This document shows positions 39,016 to 51,453 of a DNA stretch of 64,000 nt, piece by piece. The stretch is from Chrysomallon squamiferum (Eukaryota > Mollusca > Gastropoda > Neomphalida > Peltospiridae). Numbering within the stretch: the stretch's first letter is position 1; each line of letters starts with the position of its first letter. The notes below the pieces were generated by a model. It did no database searches and was not told where the DNA came from. It saw nothing but the letters and a program-made list of their open reading frames with translations. Position numbers and translations under genes: made by a program. The stretch lies in the NCBI GenBank assembly GCA_012295275.1, contig CM022670.1, forward strand, positions 31,557,438 through 31,621,437, read 5' to 3'.

Positions 39016-39403
39016 TAAAATAATAATAATAAAAAATATATTAAAATAAATAGAAGCAATAGAAACAGTAAATAAATAAATAAATAAATACTTTTTTTTA
39101 TAATACCATAACAAAAATTATTTATTTATTTATTTATTATTATTATTATTTTAATTCCATACAACACGTCTGACGCTTCATATCGACCATTTGATAAGGT
39201 TATCACACGATTTGATTGTGTCATTTATTATCGCAAAAAATAATGTCTAAACGAGATTTCTAAATAGTCTAAATTTTAAAGAACATATGCAAAACTGTTT
39301 TGACTAACTGTGATTTGAAAAGAAACATGTCGAACAAATTGATACATATTATGATATTTGTGCTTTTAAAAATACAACCTTACCTGTCGATTTCACCGTT
39401 CAT
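35565..39403 (-). CDS. SLC51A: Organic solute transporter subunit alpha-like protein, copy A
   Basis: Minus-strand exons in phase: 39403-39384 (ATG), 38834-38779, optional 38510-38457, 38103-37949, 37734-37661, 37296-37138, 36806-36695, 36295-36043 and 35737-35565 (TGA). This gives 351 aa with the optional 54-nt exon or 333 aa without it; human SLC51A is 340 aa. SLC51A is the 7-TM alpha subunit of the basolateral OST-alpha/beta carrier for bile acids and steroid conjugates. Evidence includes NVWFLFRHY and VWQIGLHPVISLTSLLAIAV, PRSS, IHYHGGE, the Cys cluster LACCICCCP before KLTR, LRPVLKFLAAVMWTDGRYTK, YGLVLLFRASRKYL and the last TM, MLLIGEMFVLSMIARFYYR. The Cys-rich motif and final ARFYYR match SLC51A better than the related TMEM184 family. 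An N-terminal NDT sequon precedes the first TM. No SLC51B partner is in the window. Confidence 0.88.
38457..38510 (-). other. Candidate 54-nt cassette exon of SLC51A copy A
   Basis: A phase-1/phase-1 segment flanked by ttgaatttag and GTTTAAG. Included, it adds 18 in-frame residues, (A)PFGSFVLASVTYALNIA, before the first TM. Skipped, the frame is kept and the sequence aligns without it to copy B (NKYFKDISTTEF versus VDYFAELTTAEL). It may be alternative or never used. Confidence 0.35.
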
Positions 39404-39822
39404 GCTTCACTCGCAAAAATCAATATCAAAACATTAGCTGAAAGATAAAGTACAGAATACTAATAGATATTATTATTCCAGGATAGCAATAACGATAGAA
39501 ATAATAATAATAATAATAATAATAATATAACAAAAAACAAAACAACCCACACCTACGCCCTCCTGCCCACCCGTGAAACCTTTGGTTACACTATTATAAA
39601 TATATAATGTATATTGTGAAATAACCGATAACCACTAAATGCACGGGCTCTAACGATTAAGTTATTTGACAAATGCTATATGCAGGTGCTCCAATTTTTT
39701 TCAGATGCTAAATGGGAAATAGAAATATCTAAATCGTAATTTGTTTTTACATAACTGATTCTCTCTTTTTCTTCACACATTATAGACTTTTAACATTTTT
39801 GTATTGTGTAGAATGTTTTACC

Positions 39823-39855
<33 letters not shown>

Positions 39856-40707
39856 GTTATAACAAAGTTTGTTAGAAATAATTATAAATGAGATCATGAA
39901 TAAATAAATGAGTAAATTATCATCAGGTTGTTTAATTTTTCATCGATTTAAAAAGTAGGTCAACTAAAATGTTTCCGTCTTTGATAAACATTTTTCTTGT
40001 ATATTACTGATCATTCAGCGATATCATCATACCAATAATAATAATAATAATGCCTAATTAATAGTATCAGTAGTAGTAGTTGAAGTAATAATGATAACAA
40101 TCGTAATAATAGCAGTAATAAATACTACTACTACTACTACTACTACTACTAATAATAATAATAATAATAATAATAACAACAGAAGTGAGAGAGGAGAGAG
40201 AGTTACGTTTAGCCTGCTTGTTTGATCCTATGTGGACTATAGAATTACAGACAGTTAATCAGAACTACAAACAGAAAAATATTTACACAAACCTCGTCTT
40301 GTTTCTTCTCAAATCGCCTTTCCTTCAACGTTTTTAAGTAAAATCCATCTGTTGTTTAAAATCTCATTATATTGATCTGGTAACCGTATCAGATTATTGA
40401 CCAATGTGTCTGCACTGAGGTGACTTGCTATATCGAATTCAAATTGTAAACTAGTAATATCTTTGACGATAAACGAAGAGAGACGGAGGGTCGAATGAAT
40501 TGAGAGAAAACGTCTAATAATTTTTTTTTAAATGTTCCATAAATTTCTTCCTGCAAATTTTATTTATTGTAAAAAAAAAAAAAAAATTATGTTAAGCGCT
40601 CGGTGACTCCTGCATGAAAATCTATGGTTTAAAAAGACAAACAAAAAACACCCCAAAACAACCAAACACAACAAAACAAAAACAAAACAATAATAAAAAG
40701 TTATACA

Positions 40708-40753
<46 letters not shown>

Positions 40754-41452
40754 GCAATAAAAAAAAAAAAAAAACCATAATAACCAATAATAATAATAGT
40801 AAATTTTAATAACAGTAATAAATAAATAAATAAAAAAAGGTTTACTGACAAAACAGCTTCATAACATAATTTGAAACTGAAGCAAAACTCCTTATCTAAA
40901 GTGCCAGAGAATTAATAATTCAGAATTATCCATGTATTTCAACTGTTCAGTTAAAATAAATAATAAATAAATAAATAACATAATAAGAAGAAATTTAATA
41001 CATTAAATTTTATTTCTTTAAATAAAAAACACATTTCCAACAATCTCTTAAAAACCATTATTCAATAAGTAATGAAAATATATTTTAATTATTTAAAAAT
41101 GTTTATATAAGAACAAAGAATTTAAAACAAAAGTGCAGAAGAAAATAAATTTTGGCTCTCTTCCATTAACTTCACCTAAAAAATAATTATAAATAAAAAT
41201 AAATACTGAATAAATAAAATAAAACAGATAAGTTCAGTAAAATAAAATGAAATAATAAAATAAAATAAAATTATTTAAAATAAAATATAATAAAAATAAT
41301 ATAATAAGAATAAAATATAATAAATCAGTTTAAATAAAATGAAACCAAATAAATGTTTTATCCAAAAAAAGGTATCTTCATATTATGTGCATATTAACAT
41401 AATTTATTATATTTGCTGTTTGTTGACAGACAGACAGAGATGTAGATATAGA

Positions 41453-41487
<35 letters not shown>

Positions 41488-41638
41488 TCTAAAAAAGAAT
41501 ATTATAATAAAAAAAGATGATAACAAAAATATTTTGACATGTATCGGTATTACAGCTACAATGAATAATTAAAATGACACCCCTCTAAAAAACAAGCCAA
41601 AAAATAAATAAATAAGTAAATAAATAAAGTAAAATAAA
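39404..41638. other. Spacer between SLC51A copies: promoter of copy A and repeats
   Basis: Upstream region of copy A. It holds many simple repeats: (AAT)n at about 39500-39523, (TTA)n at about 39821-39855, (CTA)n running into (ATA)n at about 40123-40177, (AAT)n at about 40710-40751, and A/T-rich stretches of degenerate AAATAAAT. No gene is supported; the reading frames here are low-complexity Ile/Phe/Leu artefacts. Confidence 0.5.
40123..40177. repeat. Compound (CTA)n-(ATA)n microsatellite
   Basis: About ten CTA triplets pass directly into about nine ATA/AAT triplets in the spacer between the two SLC51A copies. Confidence 0.85.
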
Positions 41639-41640
41639 TA

Positions 41641-42433
41641 CCGTTTATACTTGTGTATAAGTCGAATTTTTGGGAGACTATATTAAGGTAATATTTTGGG
41701 GGTCGACTTATACATAGGTAATGCTTTTGTAGCTGTTGCTGAAGAGTCGCCATTTTGACTATTTTTTGCTACGGGATGCATCTAAAATAATCGCGGTCTT
41801 TCAGCTTTTCAAAAATATAATTTTATCGTATAAAAATTTTTGAAAAATTAAATAACAAAACCAAATATGAATGTAAAACATGATATTCTTCCGTTTAATG
41901 ACATAAAAATACATTTTAAAGCGAGAAAACCGTCAGTACGGCGTTATGCCTTACGGCGTCTTGCAATGATCTAGGAATGCAGACTTCTCTGCCAAATTGC
42001 ACTAAATATCGGTCGTAATTTCATAAACAAAACTCACTTGTGTAATTGTAAAGAATTTGGTGAAATAATATTGCAATCGTCATTAATATCCACTACCGAC
42101 AAATCGACTAAATATAACGGTAAGTTAGATCTCCATGTTAGACCTATTACATTAAAGAGATACAATTTATGATACATTTAGGCTATAGCTCGTGTAATAC
42201 ATGCATTTACGTTATTATGGTATGTTCGTGCAAGTTACAGCTCGTGCAAGTTCTATTACAGTAGGCGTACAATGTAGGCTTTCATGGCACTGTCACACTG
42301 GTCTAAAAATAGTGACGGTGCCTGGAATCTACAGTCGACTTATACACAAGTAATACCTAAAATGACGCAATTTTTGGTCTTAAAATACACATCGACTTAT
42401 ACATAAGGTCGCCTTGTACACAAGTATATACGG
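41641..42433. mobile_element. Pogo/mariner-like MITE with TATAAGTCGA subterminal repeats
   Basis: A 793-bp element between TA dinucleotides (41639-41640 and 42434-42435). The left end CCGTTTATACTTGTGTATAA pairs with the right end, reverse-complemented, CCGTATATACTTGTGTACAA. The TIR is about 26 bp. The motif TATAAGTCGA, in either orientation, recurs four times near the ends (near 41659, 41701, 42333 and 42388), which suggests transposase-binding sites. No transposase reading frame is seen. The TA target site places it in the Tc1/mariner/pogo superfamily. Confidence 0.8.
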
Positions 42434-42464
<31 letters not shown>

Positions 42465-42677
42465 TAAAGCAAAAGAAAAAAGAAAACATTAATGAAACAA
42501 ATAATTGGATGTTTCCAAAATAATAATAATTACTGGATTTTAGATTACATCCAGGTTTGTAGAAACATCCTGTGTGGAAACTATATAGGAGGACTTTTTA
42601 GACACAAACAGTTTAAATACCATGGATTTTTTTGGTTTTGTTATAAGATTAATATTTTAATAGGAATTTCTGTAGAT

Positions 42678-43004
42678 CAGGGGTCACCAACCACTTTGAA
42701 CATAGAGCTACTTCATAGGTGATGCGTCACACGAGGGACTATCAGTTTGTTACACTCTTCTGAAATAACAAATTCGTTCAGTTTATCTTTAGTTATATAT
42801 TATTATTAATGATACCCATCTATGTGAAGACACTGATCATGTTAATGATTTCTCACAATAATTATCTCCAGTGACCTAACAAGGTTGGATACAGATATTA
42901 CCAATATACAACGTTTAATTCTATTGGTCTCAGTATATGTTTAAATATTTTAGGAACAGGCCTGCGGGTGACTCATGTGGTTCTTGGGGGCGACCTGGTG
43001 CCTG
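42678..43004. mobile_element. hAT-like MITE
   Basis: A 327-bp element starting CAGGGGTCACCAACC and ending with the reverse complement of CAGGCACCAGGTCG. Eight-base flanks are ctgtagat (42670-42677) and ctctagat (43005-43012), 7 of 8 identical. The 8-bp target duplication and CAGGGGT..CCAACC ends are typical of hAT/Charlie elements. No reading frame inside. Confidence 0.75.
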
Positions 43005-43091
43005 CTCTAGATGATTAAAAATAAATGTAACAGACAAAAATATTTAACAATGGGAAATTTACACAAATATTAAGTAATATTGTCTTTAAAA

Positions 43092-43094
<3 letters not shown>

Positions 43095-43126
<32 letters not shown>
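43095..43126. repeat. Poly(A) run
   Basis: About 32 uninterrupted A just left of the SLC51A copy B stop, possibly part of its 3' untranslated or flanking region. Confidence 0.9.
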
Positions 43127-43127
<1 letters not shown>

Positions 43128-43236
43128 ATCAAAAGCAAAATGACAAAAAAAATTAACAATAAATGACATTAAGGATTACAAAAGAATGGTGATAAAATGT
43201 GGCTGAAATAATATTCCCTCTCCCTCTCTGGAAATA

Positions 43237-43497
43237 TTACTGGGCAATTGTATGAACAGTAACTGAGTCCTCAGTCTCCTTGTAAACACCATCAGCTCCA
43301 AGGTTTTCACAGCTCTCTTCATTGTTCTCTTTCAAACCCTTCTTTTCAGTTTCAGGATCATTTGTCATTTCTCCAATAGTTTCTGGGATAACCTCCTGGC
43401 GTCGGTAATAGCAGCGAGCCAAAATGGCCAAGAGAAACATTTCTCCAATTAAGATCATGTGGAATAATGCTGAAATAATAACAATAACAATAACAAC

Positions 43498-43555
<58 letters not shown>

Positions 43556-45883
43556 TTTAAACTGAATGAAAACAATGTCTATAGCAAGTAAATAAAAGTA
43601 AAAGTAAAAACAAACACATTAATTATAAAAATTAAAAATTAAATAAACAAAGTAAATAAATAAACAAATAAATAAATTAATATAAAATAAAATTAAATAG
43701 AATAATAATAAGAAATAATATTAAGAAACTTTTAAGAATATGTTTTCTATATTACACAGCTATCTGTTATTTATTAAAATGAATTACCATTTGCTCTTGC
43801 AGCTGTAGAAAGACTTCCTTTACATCTGGGCAAATTGTTTTTCTGAAGTGCTATGAAAATTAGCTGTTGTATGCCACTAAACAGCAAAACAAATTGAAGA
43901 TTTAGAAATTTTGGCACCAGATGGTACTGCTGTAAGTACTTCCTGGATGCTCGGTAGACAAGGATGAGGCCATACATTGCTACCAGTGTTGAAATAGCAC
44001 TGATGATAGTAATGTATGCTGATCCACCAGATCCTGAAAACTAAAAACAGCAACTGTTAATCAAAATAAGCTAGATAAACAGTCACACATAAACAATTTT
44101 GTAAAAATTGAAGTTAATATAATGTTAATATATCTAGGTAAGAACTTTCTTCTTATTATTTGAAACTCCATTAACAATATTGACATTTGCTACAAGAAAT
44201 GAAAAAAAATATTTTTCACTGACTGCTCAATATATTTCTGTAATAACGTGTTTCACTCATATATTTTCATTTAAATATGATATTGATTAATACTAATGAA
44301 TGTTTCTTAGATATCTTTACATAGAAAGAAAATGACTGTTATAAAATATTTTATAAACAACTAAGGGAGGTATGATTGGGCACATCACTGATCAAGTTAA
44401 ACAAGATATCCAACCACTCAGCAGTCAGTTAATGTATGAAATGAAAAGCAAAATGACTCCCCCTCTAACAGTAATTTTCATCAGAGATGAATGAATGACT
44501 CATATTTAACTTTAATTTTTTTCTTTTTTTTTTATCAAATGTTGTGTAAAATCTATGTCTCGTTGTCAAAGATGACTAATAATTAATTGTAAAGTTAAGT
44601 ATTTGTTCTTAATTACTCCTCCTTTTGTGTATCGGCCGTCAGTCCATAGAGCTGCTGCGAGAAACATCAAGACTGGCCGCAGAAAGGTGACCTGGACAAC
44701 ACACAGCTTGATACGATTGAAATTCTGTCTGTAATTTAAATACTGTCATGTTCTCCTATCAGCAATTTCATAACATTCTTTGGTATATTTATAACACTTT
44801 TATTAACAACCTAATTAATAGTATATAGTTTTACATAAATGTGTTGTTGTACATTGTTATAGCCTGTAGTACATTTATGATTTACTAGTATTGTATAATT
44901 ATCTTCAATACATTTATGATATACCAATTATTGTATAATGTACTTTAGTACATTTATGACATCCCAGTTATTCTTTTTTATATTTATAATATACCAGTGA
45001 TTGTATAAAGATACTTGTTAAATATATTAGTACATTTAGAGAGATTATTTTGTCTTTAAAAGGGTTGGTGTTTTATATATATAACAAAAGGGAAATAATA
45101 ACTGTTAAATAACAAATCAATACCTCAACATATTTTAATGTTAATGGTTATCAGGTATCAAGAATTTGTATATAATAATAATAATGATGATGATGATGAT
45201 GATGATAGGAGTCATTAGTATATATATCTACTGCTGAAAGCTAAATATATTTTATATATGCACCTGGTTGGAACAGGAAAGAGCTTAATGGCTAAACTTA
45301 AGGACAGATCATGACATGCATCATGCCTCAGGACTCTGTTCTAACTGCCAACTGCTATTCCCTTTCATGAAAAGTCATATAATATCGATAAAAGTCTTGC
45401 TTTAAGAGAGATTTCAAATTTGAAAAAAGAAAAGATTTGCCTCATATACCTAGTTAAAGCAATAACTGGACAGCAGCAACAACAGCAGGCCAGTGGTGGA
45501 CTTCGTAAAGGTATTTTATCTTCAGCCATCCTGGACAACATCTGTGTTGATCCACCATGATAGACAACAATCAGTCTCAGAAAGACATGTATGCATATTG
45601 CCAAATACCTTATAAAAGAATATTAAAAATATTAAACATATTTGTTAAATTCTGATGTAGCCAGGTTCTTGTAAAAAAAATAATAACACACATGTACATA
45701 AAAGTTCAAGAAACGTTAAGTTATACTTTTTATAATGAATCATTTTGTAACAAATTAAAACACTTTATCAACATCAGAACACTTTTGTACAAAACTACTC
45801 ATAAAATAATGCTTTCTTAAATTAAAACGTTTTATAAAAAACGTAATTTTTTTTTTCATTATATAATAATAATAATAAATGAA

Positions 45884-45924
<41 letters not shown>

Positions 45925-48257
45925 ATAAACTAAGAAAATATAAATAATAAAAATCAAATCAAAATAATAGTAACAATGATAATAATAATAACAATAATAA
46001 TGACAACAACAATAATAAATCATAACAAAAAATAAAAGCAGCTAAAAACTAAATTAGTACTACTATTACTTCTGCTCCTGCTGCTGCTACTGTTACTACT
46101 ACTGCTACTACTATTAATAATAATAATGAAAAGCTGAAGAAAAAGAAGAACAAATTTATTAACAAAAATAATGAAAACAACAAACAAACAACAAACAAAC
46201 AAACAAACAAACAAACAAACAATAATAATAATAAAATAAATATTTAAAAAGTAAATAATTTTATAACAAAATTATATCTTACACTGATGCCACAAGATCA
46301 CAAAGCAGTGAAGACCTTGGAACAACAACAGCCAACAAAGCCAGTGAAGCAAACACCTTAAATATTAGTAAAATAAAACTGTTATAATTATAACAAAAAT
46401 TAAATAAGAGAAAATATATAAGAAATTTAATTTAAAATTTTTTTGTTTTTAATTTATAATTTTAATCAAAAGAAAAAAAAGAAGAAAAAAAGGTATTAAT
46501 ATTAAAGAAAAATATATTTTAATTACTTATAGAATAATGCTTTTTAAGAGATTTTTAGAAATATGTTTTATAATCATACATACTTACATATGTCTTTTTT
46601 ATTTAAAGAAATAAAATTTAATACGTTAAATTTCTTCATGTTATGTTATGTTATTTATTTACACTTTATTAATAGCACTTCATCCTATTTATTTATAATT
46701 AAATTTGACTTTTTCAAAAAGTTATAAAATTTACCTACTGGATGGAGTCCAATCTGCCACACTGAGAGGTATCGTGTACGCTTGCTGGTTACAAACTTGA
46801 TAAGAAACCAGACATTTTCAGTGAACATAAGCAGAATTAACAAACTGAGACCAGCGCATACAACAACTCCAATCAGTTCTGCTGTAGTCAGCTCTGAAAT
46901 CAAATAAAAGTCATTATAATATATATTTTATTGAACATCTATTATACTGTTTTAGTAACTCATTAGTGACACACTTTAATGTCATGTGTATGTTTGTGAC
47001 CTTATTAATATTGTATAGCTAATTGTGAATTTGTTGTTATACATAGCTAAATATGCATTCATTTGTTACAATTCTTATAACTTTGTATTACACCAAAACC
47101 AAGACCAGTGCAATGCAAAAATAATGAATTATTAATACATTACACTAGACTAGTGCAATTGTCATTACATTGTACTATATTTGTATTAATGTAATTAAAT
47201 TATCAGATGTCAGTGTATTAAATACATAGTTAAAAATATTAATAAATAATAATAAATAAATAAATAAAAGCTGCTATAAGTAATAAAATATTTGGTATAA
47301 TTTATTTATTCATTTATTTATTTTAAAAATATTTACAGTAATGCACTTTACCTGCAAAATAATCAACAGCATATGGCAAGATTTCTTTAGCAGTGCACTC
47401 TGTATCATTGGAACTAGAAGAACTAGAAACATTTTACAAAAAGTGACGCATTAAGGAAAAAAAAAAAATAATAATAATAACAGTAATAATAATAAAAAAA
47501 AATTAAAATTAAAATTAAAATTAAAATTAAAAAATAAAAATAAAAATTGAAATTAAATAAATAAAACAATAAAATTAAATTTAAAAAGAAAATAAATAAA
47601 GAGTAAATTATCACATTATTAAGGATCATCTTTCAAATATGAGTGAGAAGCCAGCATATACAAAGAAAATAGATAGGGGCAGGAAATGTGATCATGTTGC
47701 AAATATTATGTCAGTGTATTGCAAGTGTAAAAAATAGCAAAGCTAACACTTCACATCATATAACTTTATTTTCATGTATTTGTTAAAAAATTATTTATGT
47801 AAAATGTACAAGGGCTAATTATATTTCTTTCAGCTTACATTGTGGAAAGATGATGTATAGGTGATCAGAGTTGAAGGGAAATAATAAAAAGTGATAAAGG
47901 TTTATCAGGTGGGTTTTAAGGATATCCACTGGAACTGATAGCCTCTTCTAATACATATTAACACCGCTATATATTTAAGGCAGAATCAAGTGTAGGTAAT
48001 TTTATTTTCTTCAAGATCTCTTGAATGTTACATTTAATATAAAACAGATGAAAAAAATATATATGTATATTATGTAATTAATGCCATATATATATGTATG
48101 TACAAATATAGGTATATGTGGGTGTGTGTGTATATGTTAGTGTGTGATGTGTATGTTTCTGGTATGCATGTTTGCATATATATGTTTGTGTGTGCATGGG
48201 TGTGTGTGTTTTTGTATATATAAATATATGTATGTGTATGTGTATGTATGTATGTAT

Positions 48258-48299
<42 letters not shown>

Positions 48300-48522
48300 A
48301 CCTCATATATTAACTATTCAGCATCTTAAACAGTTGGGTAGAGCAATTTTTAATCTTGTTGTTAAAAGTAATTATTTTGAAAAGGCTGCTAAATTGTAAC
48401 TTTAATCTACCACTAAGCATTATGTCTATCAGTTTTCTGTAAACTGTGCCACTCGATATACCTCAAAACTGTTAGTAATTTGACTGTGACAAATAAACAT
48501 ACCTTAGTGCCACTTTTCCCAT
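43237..48522 (-). CDS. SLC51A: Organic solute transporter subunit alpha-like protein, copy B
   Basis: Minus-strand exons in phase: 48522-48503 (ATG), 47422-47352 (acceptor 47413 also possible), 46893-46739, 46356-46283, 45608-45450, 44728-44617, 44040-43788 and 43469-43237 (TAA). They total 1077 nt and 358 aa. The architecture matches copy A: first exon 20 nt, then internal exons of 155, 74, 159, 112 and 253 nt in both. Key stretches are NDTECTAKEILPYAVDYF, TENVWFLIKF, SVWQIGLHPVFASLALLAVV, PRSS, VVYHGGST, the Cys cluster LACCCCCCP with VIALTR, FLRPVLMFLAAALWTDGRYT, YGLILVYRASRKYL, and MILIGEMFLLAILARCYYRR. The cytoplasmic tail is longer and more acidic than in copy A. The predicted role is as for copy A; the two proteins have diverged, so substrate or tissue may differ. 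Confidence 0.88.
43499..43555. repeat. (AAT)n microsatellite
   Basis: About 19 AAT triplets in the last intron of SLC51A copy B. Its minus-strand translation gives a false poly-Ile segment. Confidence 0.95.
44866..45020. repeat. Degenerate minisatellite, unit about 41 bp
   Basis: In the intron of SLC51A copy B. About four units resemble acatttatgatataccag followed by tattgtataa, at roughly 44871, 44909, 44950 and 44980, with substitutions. Confidence 0.55.
45891..45921. repeat. Poly(A) run
   Basis: About 31 A in an intron of SLC51A copy B, followed by degenerate AAT-rich sequence. Confidence 0.85.
48112..48296. repeat. Compound (GT)n/(GTAT)n/(TA)n tract
   Basis: Low-complexity GT- and TATG-rich sequence ending in (TA)n, within the first intron of SLC51A copy B. 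It yields spurious frames on both strands. Confidence 0.85.
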
Positions 48523-49925
48523 TATGTTGTCCACTAGTCTGGACAATGGTAATTAGAGCTGGATGATCATTCTATGAGAAATACACTATACTGAGATAAG
48601 ATAAACAACATTAAAAGTGACAACTCATCTGACTTAATTGTAACATTACAAAATTACTTAACAACATGAAAGATCCTTAAAACAGACCCTTACTAAACTA
48701 GAATTTTCCCCAAAATTAACTATTTCAGCAGTCCAAATACCATCCTAAACTAAACTTTTTACTTTGTCCTAACACAATGTAAAATTGTTTGAGAAATTCC
48801 ACTGTTAAAGATTTTAAGATCTTTGAAAATATAAATAGGCAGAGAAAAACCAGAAAGACATGAGAGTAAATATGCATGCAATTTGCAAATATGTGTTAGT
48901 ATGGATTTTCATTCCTCTTCCCTCCCTCTCATTTGTACTCTGAATTTTGTAATATAGACACACTCATAACATACATTCATCCATTCATCAATACATACAT
49001 ACATACATACATACATATGTACACACGTACATACATACATACATACATACATACACAAATATATATTTCATTTATCTGTCATTCCCCCTGTGATTAATGA
49101 TATATGTGTTAGTTATCTGTCTGCAGATTATTTAATCTCTAGATTATCTCTGTGTGATCAACATATAATAACTGAGATAACAAGAAATAATACAGTAAGA
49201 AAAATATTAAGCACATATTTATTTTGTTTAATCAAAGTTAAAAAAAATATAAAGGGTGAGAAAAATCAACAAGGACACAGAACAGAAAGAAACAGAATCC
49301 ACATACACAATCCTTATATACAGAAAAGCTAAAGAATAGGTGAAGAAAGCAAAAGAAATTGTATGGTTTAATATTGAAAGGATATAGTATATTTTGAAAT
49401 TTTCTCATGACCTAAGTTGTGAAAACAGCTGAGTCAGAGAGCTTTAAAAACCCTGAAGGCTTTAATTCAAAGAACATTTGACAAATGAATTATATAACAA
49501 CAAAACTATGTATATACATTAGAAAACACTCAAGATTTTCCATCTAAAAAATAAGCATTCATTTTGTTACACAAATGTACATTATTGAAAAAAAAAAATT
49601 ATTAACAATTATGACAGATAAAATTGCTTAGATTACATGTATAAAACTTCCACTGACACACACACACACATATATGCAGACACACATACAAAAATGTTAA
49701 TTCATCATAAATATTAAGCTCATTTAATAATATAATCATGGATCATAATGAGAAGCTAATATTTCTATCATAAAAATATTTGGCAGTTGATCTGAATTAG
49801 CATAGCCCATCACACTGCAACTTTTTTCATTAAACATCTTTCCTGGTGTGTATGTGTATGTTTACATTTGAATATATATGTGTGTGTCTCTGTGTGTGTG
49901 TATGCATGATAATTGGATGTTCATG

Positions 49926-49927
<2 letters not shown>

Positions 49928-49987
<60 letters not shown>
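49928..49987. repeat. (AG)n microsatellite
   Basis: About 30 uninterrupted AG dinucleotides. Confidence 0.95.
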
Positions 49988-49989
<2 letters not shown>

Positions 49990-50559
49990 AGTAATTACTT
50001 TTCATGATGAAGTTATGTTAGTTACTTCTAAAACTGACAACAAGTGCTGATACGTTGTTGTTGTTTTTTTTAAATACATTTACCTGAAATATAAGGTAGA
50101 TTAAATAAACAACACATTATTCTTTATTATATTATGATGTTGCTCTCAAAGGAAAACACTAACAATAAAGTTATCAAAAGATTATAAACCTAAAAATAAA
50201 AGCAACAACAAAAAAAGCATCTTTAATTCGAGTGAAAAATAAATTAAAAAAATCCTCAGAACTCACCAAATTATTCTGGCATCGTTTTATAATATGTACA
50301 GTAAATAATTGTACACTGAATTAAAGCTAGCAGGCTTCATTCCAAGGACAGCGATGCTTAGACTAACAAAGCTGAGAACACCTTTTACCTATTTCTTACC
50401 AGTTAGACTGATCCAGACTCGCTTGATGGGTGAGTCTAATATGAAATAAAGGAGAAAATTATTTATACAGATGTCTTCATGTAACGATGAAAATTTCTGT
50501 TTTATATAACGTGGACATACACAGATGTACTTAACAAAAGTTATATATATATATATATA

Positions 50560-50843
50560 CAGGGGGGTACAAACGTAGGTATACAGTTATGAAAAAAGAA
50601 AACACTTACAATACTCATTAAATTTATTATTCAAACAAAAGAATGTTGCACAAACATGTAATAACAAAAAAATAATAATAATAATAAAAATAAAAAGCTA
50701 ATATAAAAATACATGCATTTTTATTAATTTAAATAAAATATGGTTAATGACACTCAAAATAAGAAAAATGAGTCCAACTAATTTAATGTGCTACTAAATT
50801 CTCTGATGTGATACTACTGCATACCTACTTTTGCACACCCCCC
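50560..50843. mobile_element. Mariner-like MITE
   Basis: About 284 bp. The left end GGGGGGTACAAACGTAGGTA (from 50562) pairs with the right end, reverse-complemented, GGGGGGTGTGCAAAAGTAGG, allowing a 2-base gap; both then read TAGGTATRCAGT. The left flank is TA. The right flank is an (AC)n repeat, so the exact right border and its TA are unclear. AGTAGGTAT-type ends are common in mariner-family elements. No transposase reading frame. Confidence 0.6.
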
Positions 50844-51315
50844 ACACACACAATAACAGTAATTATTATTATTACAGAATAACTGAACAGCAAAACTGTT
50901 TCAGCTTATATAACCTAAGGCTATGCTAAAGATAAATTTGTTATTTTACAAAGAATAATTTATTAATTATGTTTGTTCAAATATTATTCATTATATTAGC
51001 ATTTCTTTGCATTAAACATTGACCTTTTTCATTATTATGCATAAATAAAGTAAAATAAAATTAAGTTTTAAAATAAATAAATAAATAAATAAAATAAAAA
51101 TAAAATAAAAAATAAAATAATGTAAATAAAAATATAATCAGTATCAAAAACAAAACAAGCAGCAGTAAGTTAGCAACATTTTTCTTTTCATATGTGCAGA
51201 TGTATAACATAATGTATAAGCCTACTGGAATGTTTAAATTGTATAAATGGGATGAAACTTTCATATTAAGGTAACTGTATAAAATTAATGGCATTTACTG
51301 TATAAAAGTTGTTTA

Positions 51316-51360
<45 letters not shown>

Positions 51361-51408
51361 TTTCATATTTATTTATTTATCAGAACAGCAAAAAAGTATA
51401 AAAAATGA

Positions 51409-51453
<45 letters not shown>

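Noticed and set aside
40564-40851. 95-aa Ile/Phe-rich minus frame
   Set aside because: Translation of (AAT)n and A-run simple repeats.
43470-43575. N-terminal poly-Ile part of the frame at 43237-43575
   Set aside because: It is the (AAT)n microsatellite in an intron; the real exon starts at the acceptor at 43469.
48070-48329. Overlapping Tyr/Ile/His-rich and Val/Cys-rich frames on both strands
   Set aside because: Both are translations of GT/TA microsatellite sequence.
49928-49987. CRISPR-like or regulatory repeat array
   Set aside because: Pure dinucleotide microsatellite with no spacers. No CRISPR array is expected or seen in this eukaryotic window.
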